From: Gammaproteobacteria bacterium UBA3498
GTDB taxonomy: Bacteria > Pseudomonadota > Gammaproteobacteria > Pseudomonadales > Pseudohongiellaceae
DNA length: 13,215 nucleotides
Direction of reading: 5' to 3'
NCBI GenBank assembly: GCA_002377605.1
Contig: DFQD01000185.1
Location: 1 to 13,215 of the forward strand
Part shown: in pieces, positions 7,626 through 13,215 of the stretch
Layout of the letters: the number at the start of each line of letters is the position of its first letter
Position numbering within the stretch: the stretch's first letter is position 1
The notes under the pieces: generated by a model
What the model saw: the letters and a program-made list of their open reading frames with translations, nothing else
Told to the model about the DNA's origin: nothing
Databases searched by the model: none
Made by a program: the position numbers and the translations under genes

Positions 7626-8615
7626 CTAGTTACTGGCCTGTTGCTCTTTCGCTCTGCCGGCACTGAGGATATTAGGAATGGCATAATTTCCTTCGTGGCA
7701 GGCGTACTCATACATGACGTAATCCGGTTCATTGGTTAGCGGCATAGAGATAGTAAATGGCTGCGTGTAAATTTCAGGATCGGTGATCGTTGCCGACCAA
7801 ATGATGGTTTGTTCACTGACTCGCGTGAAACGTTCAATCACATGCAGATCATCAGTTACTGGCACGCCTTTAAGTCGAGCACCGGCACTGCTGCTTGCGA
7901 TCATCCCCCGATCATTGAAGTTGGTGGTTTCAACTACTAGGGTGTCACCTTCCCAATGTGCCACAGAGTCGCCCATATAAAGTTTTACTTTGTCATCGAC
8001 GTGGCCATCTTTGTTCAAATGAATAGTACGTACGTCATGGATCATTTCGTAAACGATCGTAAAGGTATCAGGTGTCTGTATAAAGCGATAAGCGTTGTTA
8101 TAGCCAGCAGGTAACATTGAGCCTGGTACACCGCGAGTTAAACAACGATCCCAGACAGTATGATAGATGTAATGGTCTTCAACATGAGCGAAGTAATAGT
8201 CACGCACCGCAGCAGCAGATTCGCGCAGAGGGGCGCGGCCGTTTGGTGGGTCAACGATTAAAGAAGTTTGACCCGTAGAAAGCACAGTGTCACCCGAATC
8301 CAACCAAATCTGATTGTAACCGCCGACGTTGCCACCGGCTTCTACAACAATATTATTATCTGCGTATTCGCGACGTTCTGCGATATTGCGTTCCATGGTT
8401 GCAATTTCATCTTCGCTTAGAAACGCCCGCCCTTCCATATTTGCGGGGCGCTCCATAGGAGTGATGGTATCGTTAGTCCAGACACCGGAAAAATCTGGTT
8501 GACCGTCATGCGTACGTGGCACGATGTAATCCTGAGCCCCGGCAGCAGACATAGCAAGTACAGCAATAGCGAGAAAAGCCGTAGAAAATGTTTTTCTTAT
8601 TGTAAGTCGATCCAT
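7626..8615 (-). CDS. Exported protein of an unnamed family, partner of the copper-cytochrome gene
   Basis: 329 residues. The ATG at 8613-8615 is chosen over one 18 bases upstream (8631-8633) because a strong ribosome-binding site (gaggag) sits 6 bases before it and a signal peptide follows directly, with cleavage near residue 27 (SAAGA|Q). The mature part opens with RTHDGQPDFSGVW and has a HWEGDTLVVETTNF stretch at 220-233, an ERFTRV stretch, and two cysteines in set contexts: DRCLTRGVPGS (Cys158) and YEYACHEGNY (Cys306). I know this pattern from many uncharacterised exported bacterial proteins, but not a function. CH at 306-307 is not a haem motif, as there is no CxxCH. The gene follows the copper-cytochrome gene by 27 bases in the same unit and ends before a terminator. 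A role tied to that enzyme, perhaps substrate binding, is inference only. Confidence 0.85.
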   Translation of the reverse strand: MDRLTIRKTFSTAFLAIAVLAMSAAGAQDYIVPRTHDGQPDFSGVWTNDTITPMERPANMEGRAFLSEDEIATMERNIAERREYADNNIVVEAGGNVGGYNQIWLDSGDTVLSTGQTSLIVDPPNGRAPLRESAAAVRDYYFAHVEDHYIYHTVWDRCLTRGVPGSMLPAGYNNAYRFIQTPDTFTIVYEMIHDVRTIHLNKDGHVDDKVKLYMGDSVAHWEGDTLVVETTNFNDRGMIASSSAGARLKGVPVTDDLHVIERFTRVSEQTIIWSATITDPEIYTQPFTISMPLTNEPDYVMYEYACHEGNYAIPNILSAGRAKEQQASN

Positions 8616-8642
8616 GGGAGTCTCCTCGCCCATTGAGTGTAA

Positions 8643-10010
8643 TTAAGGGCTGTCTTCTTCTAACCAGGAAAAGTCATCGGCAGTTGGATCAAATAACTGT
8701 GAAAACTCACGACGACGGGCATCTTCATCACGTGCAGTTTGAATTACGTCCTCAGGAATCGGCTCACCTACTACAATGCCGCGAGGTGTAGTCGGTGCAT
8801 AGTAGATTCGAGCATTGGCCATTTCGTCAGTGGTCGCTGGTCCGTAGACTACGTTCTGTGTTGGATCAGGATTAAAGCGGTTGCCCTCTGAATTATCGAA
8901 CCACCAGCTCATGTGCAGCGTCGAGCCTGCAGGAATGAACTTCGGTGTTTCGTATTCATAGAGGAATTGCCAATTGAAATCGTAGTCGGGAACCCACAGT
9001 AAAACTTCTCTTTCTCCATCGGGAAATTCCAGTTCATAGCGCATGGCTTTGCCGCGATAGTGCATGTGAGGACCCATAGATAGGAGGTAAATATCTTCTT
9101 CAACTTCGAAGGTATTGTTCACTTCGTAGTTTGGATCGCCCGCAGGAATAGTCCAACCGCGGTGAGGAAGTAAATTGGTTTCGACCACGTGATCGATCAC
9201 GTCGCCTGTTTCATAAAACTTGAAACCCGCGCGAGTCATGTCATTTACAGCAGTACCTTCGCCTGGATCCTTGTGATAGTGCATATTTACAGTAATAAAC
9301 GGATCTTCTGGAAGTAACACTCCCCAACCTTCTGGATAGGTAAATGGTCCGCGACCAGGTACGCCAACTCCCATGTGGCTGGAAACGATGTGATGGACAT
9401 GGGGGCCGCCGGGATCGAGTTCAGCCATTGAAATCCATGCTGGATTTTCATGAGCTCCTTCGGGAACAGGCATTTGAATAGTTGGCTGCCAGTCTTCAAC
9501 TTGGTCTGGGACATATACTTCTTCTTCGAACTGGACCACCAGATCAGGATCGCCAATCCACCAACCAGACGGAGGCAGAGTCGTGCCAGCGCCATTTGCA
9601 ACTACGGCGTCACCGCTTGATGCATCGGAAGGGTCACCCTCAAGTGCACCGCCATCTACCCAGGCGATTAACAAGTCTTTTTCTTTCTGATCGATATAGC
9701 GCTCACCTTTGAACTCACCACGATGGCGCTCGTGAGCACCCCAGGGTGGCATGTAGTTCGTAACGAGAGCGTTCTTAATCATTGGCGCCCAAATCCTGGC
9801 TTGCTCGAAGTTATCCAAAGTCATTGGCGCAAAAATACCGCCTACATCCGGTGGATTCTCCTGGTGACAGGCAACGCAGTTTTTCTGGAAAACTGGAAGC
9901 GCATCAGCATAGAAAGTAGGAGCATCGCCTTGGGCATTCGCGGTTGAGAACGCGGCGGCGGTTAATAGCCCAAAAAGGGTTGCTATGAGGGGCTTAGTTG
10001 GGAGCTTCAT
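8643..10010 (-). CDS. c-type cytochrome fused to a PHM-like copper monooxygenase domain
   Basis: 455 residues, start ATG 10008-10010 with a purine-rich ribosome-binding site (aggaagag). Signal peptide ends near residue 26 (STANA|Q). Residues 30-120 are a cytochrome c domain with CVACH (Cys45, Cys48, His49) and probable ligand Met87 (MPPW). Residues 150-410 resemble the copper type II ascorbate-dependent monooxygenases (peptidylglycine hydroxylating monooxygenase, PHM; dopamine beta-monooxygenase). All six copper ligands have candidates: His206, His207 and His244 or His246 for one copper; His315, His317 (PHMHYRGK) and Met397 (TTDEMANARIYY) for the other, the last matching the DEM of PHM. The enzyme probably hydroxylates a C-H bond in the periplasm, with haem c bringing electrons in place of ascorbate; that is inference and the substrate is unknown. 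It is the first gene of a two-gene unit. Confidence 0.85.
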   Translation of the reverse strand: MKLPTKPLIATLFGLLTAAAFSTANAQGDAPTFYADALPVFQKNCVACHQENPPDVGGIFAPMTLDNFEQARIWAPMIKNALVTNYMPPWGAHERHRGEFKGERYIDQKEKDLLIAWVDGGALEGDPSDASSGDAVVANGAGTTLPPSGWWIGDPDLVVQFEEEVYVPDQVEDWQPTIQMPVPEGAHENPAWISMAELDPGGPHVHHIVSSHMGVGVPGRGPFTYPEGWGVLLPEDPFITVNMHYHKDPGEGTAVNDMTRAGFKFYETGDVIDHVVETNLLPHRGWTIPAGDPNYEVNNTFEVEEDIYLLSMGPHMHYRGKAMRYELEFPDGEREVLLWVPDYDFNWQFLYEYETPKFIPAGSTLHMSWWFDNSEGNRFNPDPTQNVVYGPATTDEMANARIYYAPTTPRGIVVGEPIPEDVIQTARDEDARRREFSQLFDPTADDFSWLEEDSP

Positions 10011-10043
10011 ATCTCTTCCTATTTGTTATTTCGAGACCAACAA

Positions 10044-10072
10044 ACTCTAATCCTAATTCCCTGATTTGTCTA
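10044..10072 (-). promoter_or_regulatory. Probable sigma-70-type promoter of the copper-cytochrome unit
   Basis: On the minus strand TAGACA (10072-10067; 5 of 6 to TTGACA) and TAGAGT (10049-10044; 4 of 6 to TATAAT) are separated by exactly 17 bases. Transcription would start about 25-30 bases before the ATG at 10010, a sensible leader length. The match was found by eye and is not proof. Confidence 0.4.
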
Positions 10073-10187
10073 CAGATAACGGGTCCAGGAGCTTCTTATT
10101 TGGGGCGAAAAATGTGTCTTTAGATCTAGCCACAAGAGAACGGGAATTTGGCATTCGAGCACCAGGTCTTTATTAATTGCTCTTTTA

Positions 10188-10234
10188 AAATGCAAATAGC
10201 TCTATGCCATGGTCACGGCATGCTATTCGCATTT
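10188..10234. other. 47-base near-perfect stem-loop
   Basis: The arms 10188-10200 (aaatgcaaatagc) and 10222-10234 (gctattcgcattt) pair at 12 of 13 positions. Inside, after a 3-base bulge (tct), 10204-10208 (atgcc) pairs with 10217-10221 (ggcat) around an 8-base loop. The structure would form on either strand. There is no T run directly after it on the plus strand (ccccc follows) and only a mixed tttt/aaaa tail on the minus strand, so it is not a standard terminator. It could be a palindromic intergenic repeat, part of a small RNA, or a protein-binding dyad. Confidence 0.55.
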
Positions 10235-10336
10235 CCCCCATATCTTCACGATTAAAATCTTTGCAAAAACAATTAAGAATCTTGATTCGCAGTGTCTTAC
10301 AAGTATGTGGCGTCTGATTCGTCGATCTGTTCTGCA

Positions 10337-10355
10337 GAGGAATTGGCAATTCTCT
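10337..10355. promoter_or_regulatory. Short palindrome, operator-like
   Basis: gaattg / caattc around a single g (10340-10352) is a perfect 6+6 inverted repeat, extended by aga / tct with a one-base bulge. Its size and symmetry fit a dimeric regulator site, but no promoter is evident next to it and it could be chance in AT-rich DNA. Confidence 0.2.
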
Positions 10356-10432
10356 ATTCCAATAAAATCCATGAACAAATCGTAGAAAGATTCTTCTTTA
10401 CTGCGCAATTGTTGGAATAATTAACTTTAAAA

Positions 10433-10455
10433 TTAGAGCAACTTCTCAGGTTGCT
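10433..10455. terminator. Terminator after the flavoprotein gene
   Basis: agcaac (10437-10442) and gttgct (10450-10455) form a perfect 6-bp stem around a 7-base loop, starting one base after the stop codon of the flavoprotein gene (10457). On the minus strand the stem is followed by ctaatttt; on the plus strand by tttat. It may act in both directions, but mainly serves the minus-strand gene. Confidence 0.55.
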
Positions 10456-10456
10456 T

Positions 10457-11578
10457 TTATGCCCAGGGATCCTGCATTGCATTAAAGAATGCCTGATGGC
10501 CACTGATTATACGACTTGTTTCCTTTGGGTCTGGTGTCGTGTCCCAATTATTTCTTTCGTAAGTGCCGCCTAACAGGATGCCATCACTACGCGGAAACAT
10601 ATAGAGGCCCCTGTTGCCAATGATGATGTATTCCACTTCTTCCTGGGGCAATAAAAATGTAAGTTGGCCCTTTATTGGGATTAGCTCATTGTCATCGAAC
10701 AGATCTCGCGATCCCAATCCCGTGCAGTTTATAACTACTGGTTCGTCTAACTCTAAGACTTCACCTCGATCCTTAAATTCTTTAACTACAATTTTTCCGC
10801 CGGCAATTTGAAAGTCATTCATCATAGCCGGCAAATAAACCGCTGGTTCGACTAACATGGTATCGATATGTAAAACATGTTCGGCAGGAAAGGGATGCTC
10901 TGATTGCGAAAGGCGTATGCGCTGTGGATACATGCCCGGGTAAGTGTCGGACAGCGAATCCACTGATTCATCTCCTCCAAGGATCATGTAGTTACTAATC
11001 CAACGCACACCATATTTCGGTCCGACCAAATTCTGATAATAACGATAGGCATGACGCATTGCGCTTTCAAACTGTTTTAGAAATTCGGGTGTAACTGAGT
11101 CTTGAGAATAAACTGAAGTCGGTGACCATTGGCCCCCTGCAACGTTAGATGTTGTGTTTGGCGGCAAGTCCTTTGAATAAATCGTTACTTCCCACCCCGC
11201 GTTTTGCAACAACCTGGCAGCGGATAGTCCTGACGCACCACTACCTAGCACAGCACAGCGGCGATGTTGAGTTTGATTGGCTAGTTCCATGGCTAGGTGA
11301 GAAGTGCCCCATGACAGAGTAATTCCACCCCCGCCATGGCCATAGTTATGCACGATCACTTTGTCGTTCATTCGTTCTGCCTTAACGACAAATCCTGAAG
11401 GTCGATAGGGGCGCAATCCAGCGATGCTTCGAATGACGCGATCTTCTGTAACATTGACTCGCCTCAGTGGTAATCCCGATGGTGTGTGGTTGCGTGCTCT
11501 TACTTGAATAGGCGCTGCGCAACTAGACAGCAGTGGAAGGGTGGCCAATGACTGCAAAAGTTGGCGTCGGTTTAGCAT
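10457..11578 (-). CDS. D-amino-acid-oxidase-like FAD protein, circularly permuted, Tat lipoprotein
   Basis: 373 residues; ATG 11576-11578 has an aaggag ribosome-binding site 6 bases upstream. The N-terminus reads MLNRRQLLQ...LLSSC: a twin-arginine motif and a lipobox with Cys20, predicting Tat export and lipid anchoring. Next come GLRPYRP (54-60) and HNYGHGGGGITLSWG (77-91), which in D-amino-acid oxidase (DAAO) stand at the C-terminus. Only then does the FAD-binding GSGASG (112-117) appear, then TTSNVAGGQW (142-151), NCTGLGSRDL (284-293), Tyr326 and GGTYERNNW (337-345), close to the end. By comparison with pig DAAO, Arg56 matches Arg283, Gly83 matches Gly313 and Tyr326 matches Tyr228. The order is therefore rotated: the family's last segment comes first. 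Oxidation of an amine or amino acid, with electrons passed to oxygen or another acceptor, is likely; the substrate is unknown. Nearest neighbour upstream is the DUF1080 gene, 104 bases away. Confidence 0.85.
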   Translation of the reverse strand: MLNRRQLLQSLATLPLLSSCAAPIQVRARNHTPSGLPLRRVNVTEDRVIRSIAGLRPYRPSGFVVKAERMNDKVIVHNYGHGGGGITLSWGTSHLAMELANQTQHRRCAVLGSGASGLSAARLLQNAGWEVTIYSKDLPPNTTSNVAGGQWSPTSVYSQDSVTPEFLKQFESAMRHAYRYYQNLVGPKYGVRWISNYMILGGDESVDSLSDTYPGMYPQRIRLSQSEHPFPAEHVLHIDTMLVEPAVYLPAMMNDFQIAGGKIVVKEFKDRGEVLELDEPVVINCTGLGSRDLFDDNELIPIKGQLTFLLPQEEVEYIIIGNRGLYMFPRSDGILLGGTYERNNWDTTPDPKETSRIISGHQAFFNAMQDPWA

Positions 11579-11611
11579 TATTTGCTCCTTTTGTCAGGCC
11601 AAGAATAACGT

Positions 11612-11630
11612 ATCTAAAGCAAGTTTAGAT
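11612..11630. promoter_or_regulatory. Inverted repeat before the flavoprotein gene
   Basis: atctaaa (11612-11618) and tttagat (11624-11630) form a perfect 7-bp dyad with a 5-base centre, 34 bases upstream of the flavoprotein start and between two same-strand genes. There is no T run after it on the minus strand, so an operator is more likely than a terminator. A minus-strand tatata/tatagat sequence just upstream (near 11631-11641) could be a -10 element, which would place the dyad near the start of transcription. This is suggestive only. Confidence 0.3.
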
Positions 11631-11682
11631 GTATCTATATAGGTAGTAAATTATTGGAATTGAGGAAATGGAGCCTCGTTTC

Positions 11683-12468
11683 TTATTCTTTCGCTAGGGG
11701 AAGAATTTCAATTACACGAAATTGAGTTGGATGACTTTCAGCTTGAAGTGCCACGTATCCCTTTTTTAACTCCAATTCTGCTCCATTTGCAAGCAGAGCC
11801 TGGGCATCAGAGTCGGTATTATCCAGCTGAATATCATGGAGCTCGAAAACGACTCTGCCATTAATACGATGTACCAGTATCTCGCTGCCGCGAATTTCCA
11901 TTTCGGCGGTAACCCATTGATTACCATGAAAAGTATCGGAATTGGAGTTAGTACAGTGACGAGTAATGAGGTGGCCATCCATCACCATATTTGTTCCGGG
12001 AGTGCACACATTAGAAGTCGTGCGGGCATCGACGCCATTTCCACCAAGTAGCTGAGATTCGATACTGACTGGAAACTCCTGATCGAGAGTCATAGATCTT
12101 GGATCCTGACTATGGAGCATCATGCCATTATTTCGATAAGCCCAACTAGGTCCATTGGTAACTTGGTCTCCGATAAAACGATATTCCACGCGTAAGATGT
12201 AATGGGAAAAAACTTGGTCATAAAACAAGTGACCGAACTCACCATTAAAATCATCCCAGTTTTCATAGGATACTGTTAGCAAACCGTTTTCAACACGAAA
12301 AGTATCGCGAAGATTTACGCCAAGTGGATGGCCTGTGAACTTTACTCGCCAGTTTTGAAGATCCTCGCCATTAAATAGGCTAATCCATTCGCTGTCAGAT
12401 TGTGCAAGGGAGCTATTCATAGCTCCGCATGCAAATATCAAACAGAAATAACATAACTTGTTCTTCAT
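11683..12468 (-). CDS. 3-keto-disaccharide hydrolase-like (DUF1080) exported protein
   Basis: 261 residues from ATG 12466-12468; this start gives a signal peptide (MKNK, hydrophobic core, SLA|Q near residue 22) and lies 7 bases after the stop of the upstream esterase gene. A second ATG nine codons earlier (12493-12495) would overlap that gene and push the signal peptide inward. Family marks of PF06439: EWISLFNGEDLQNW (27-40), NNGMMLHSQ (113-121), IESQLLGG (136-143) and a C-terminal GYVALQAESHP (237-247). Cys155 and Cys172 could form a disulphide. The family has a concanavalin-like fold; characterised members act on 3-keto sugars, and many are untested, so the exact reaction is open. The very short gap to the esterase gene points to one operon. 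Confidence 0.85.
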   Translation of the reverse strand: MKNKLCYFCLIFACGAMNSSLAQSDSEWISLFNGEDLQNWRVKFTGHPLGVNLRDTFRVENGLLTVSYENWDDFNGEFGHLFYDQVFSHYILRVEYRFIGDQVTNGPSWAYRNNGMMLHSQDPRSMTLDQEFPVSIESQLLGGNGVDARTTSNVCTPGTNMVMDGHLITRHCTNSNSDTFHGNQWVTAEMEIRGSEILVHRINGRVVFELHDIQLDNTDSDAQALLANGAELELKKGYVALQAESHPTQFRVIEILPLAKE

Positions 12469-12475
12469 AGTGTGA

Positions 12476-13215
12476 TTATCTTTTCGGGTGAGCATATAAC
12501 CATTCCACTACTTGCGAGCTAAAAGATTCTGAAACCGCGGGAATATGAGACCCATCTTGGATGGTCCATAGTTCGCTGGAGCCTCCGGGCTCACAATCTA
12601 TTTCGAATAGCAACACCGAAGACTCATGGCCCTCTAGGTTTGTTTCTAGATCTCTCAGCTCTCGTTCAGCGCCCACAGGAGAACAGCCATTATAGTTGGC
12701 CCATTGAATAACAGTGCCTTCAGCGCTGGGATATTCATTTCCCTGAATATTTCCACCCTCGTATTCGATCGTAGAGTCATTAGTGCCATGAATTTGTAAA
12801 ACATGTACTGGGCTTTCTGGCGCGTCACGGGTTTCCTGGTGTGTGGCTCCGGCAAGGCTGACTAGGGCTGCAATAGAGTCGGAATGGTTGTACGCTGCTT
12901 GAAAAGACATAAATCCGCCATTAGAGTGGCCCACTAGATACACCCGATTAGGGTCCACATTGTATTCTTCTTTCATCCTATTAATTATGCCGATGATATA
13001 AGCTGTATCATCGACTTCCGAGTCAAAAAAATTGCAGCAGGCTTCAGTTGCATTCCAGAATCTGTTTTGTCGATCACTGGCTTCTTGTGTGCCGTCAGGA
13101 GCGACAAAAATAAAGTTATAACGCTCTGCGATGCGACTGAATCCAAGATACATGTCTTGGCCACGCCCGGAACTGGAATAACCATGGAGCAATATTATTA
13201 GTGGGGTAGGAAATT
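12476..13215 (-). CDS. PHB-depolymerase / LpqC-like esterase (5' end outside window)
   Basis: The frame runs off the right edge: bases 13215-13193 read FPTPLII in frame, and the TTG at 13190-13192 is internal (the run PLIILLHGY is the usual first strand plus oxyanion turn). About 245 residues are visible. Alpha/beta-hydrolase marks, numbered from that TTG codon: HGYSSSG near the start, nucleophile Ser90 in GHSNGG, likely acid Asp139 (HGTNDS), and catalytic His216 (DGSHIP). The FWNATEACCNF stretch with paired Cys52-Cys53, followed by DDTAYI, is usual in polyhydroxybutyrate depolymerase and feruloyl-esterase relatives. It is probably secreted and cleaves an ester bond of a polymer or plant-derived compound; its signal peptide would lie outside the window. 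It is followed by the DUF1080 gene after 7 bases. Confidence 0.88.
   Translation of the reverse strand, partial: FPTPLIILLHGYSSSGRGQDMYLGFSRIAERYNFIFVAPDGTQEASDRQNRFWNATEACCNFFDSEVDDTAYIIGIINRMKEEYNVDPNRVYLVGHSNGGFMSFQAAYNHSDSIAALVSLAGATHQETRDAPESPVHVLQIHGTNDSTIEYEGGNIQGNEYPSAEGTVIQWANYNGCSPVGAERELRDLETNLEGHESSVLLFEIDCEPGGSSELWTIQDGSHIPAVSESFSSQVVEWLYAHPKR

Larger units (their letters stand above)
10073..10436. other. Gene-poor spacer
   Basis: No coding sequence can be supported in this stretch. A 61-codon minus-strand frame at 10223-10408 starts with TTG, lacks a ribosome-binding site, and has a composition unlike a protein. The stretch holds the long stem-loop at 10188-10234 and the palindrome at 10337-10355. 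It could carry a small RNA or regulatory sites, but nothing further can be read from it. Confidence 0.5.

Noticed and set aside
8613..8633. Upstream ATG at 8633 as start of the 329-residue protein
   Set aside because: It would add six residues before the signal peptide and lacks a ribosome-binding site, while the ATG at 8615 has gaggag at ideal distance.
9287..9712. Open frames on both strands inside the copper-cytochrome gene
   Set aside because: They are shadows of the 455-residue gene, which has a signal peptide, haem motif and copper ligands in one continuous frame.
10223..10408. 61-codon minus-strand frame in the spacer
   Set aside because: TTG start, no ribosome-binding site, its end runs into the long stem-loop, and it has no recognisable features.
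1..13215. Insertion sequences, CRISPR arrays, tRNA or rRNA genes, prophage or defence genes
   Set aside because: Looked for by eye: no regularly spaced repeats, no transposase or integrase motifs, no tRNA-like folds and no defence-system domains were seen.

Overview
This 13.2 kb window looks like chromosome from a Gram-negative, respiring, TonB-dependent bacterium. It holds a TonB-dependent outer-membrane receptor, several exported proteins with signal peptides, c-type cytochromes, a PQQ enzyme and a NosR-like membrane flavo-iron-sulfur protein. The mid-40s GC content (judged by eye) and this mix of families suggest a marine or aquatic gammaproteobacterium. That placement is inference and cannot be settled from the window. 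I see no rRNA, tRNA, CRISPR array, transposase or phage gene.

Layout. (1) 1-2064 (+): 3' part of a TonB-dependent receptor cut by the left edge. (2) 2229-4879 (-): a PQQ-dependent dehydrogenase overlapping a small c-type cytochrome gene, then a short hydrophobic protein of unknown role. (3) 4880-5393: divergent intergenic region with what looks like the frame-broken remains of a minus-strand gene. (4) 5394-7415 (+): a NosR-type protein (FMN domain, membrane helices, two CxxxCP motifs, ferredoxin-like C-terminus) with no nosZ beside it. (5) 7626-10010 (-): a two-gene unit made of a c-type cytochrome fused to a peptidylglycine-monooxygenase-like copper domain, and an exported protein of a family I cannot name; a hairpin terminator follows. 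(6) 10011-10456: gene-poor spacer with a probable promoter, a 47-base near-perfect stem-loop, a short palindrome and a terminator. (7) 10457-13215 (-): a D-amino-acid-oxidase-like flavoprotein, a 3-keto-disaccharide hydrolase-like (DUF1080) protein, and a PHB-depolymerase-like esterase cut by the right edge.

How the genes may work together. Nearly every product is predicted to be exported or membrane-bound. The receptor could import a substrate; the esterase and DUF1080 protein could trim it; the PQQ enzyme with its cytochrome, the copper-cytochrome fusion and the flavoprotein are periplasmic oxidoreductases. This is consistent with a periplasmic oxidation and uptake locus, but no substrate can be named.

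Most notable points: the flavoprotein appears to be a circular permutation of the D-amino-acid oxidase fold order; the PQQ enzyme has the Asp-x-Asp pair associated with lanthanide use but Gln where the family normally has a metal-binding Asn; the copper enzyme keeps all six expected copper ligands behind a haem c domain; and the NosR-like protein is separated from any nitrous oxide reductase gene in view.
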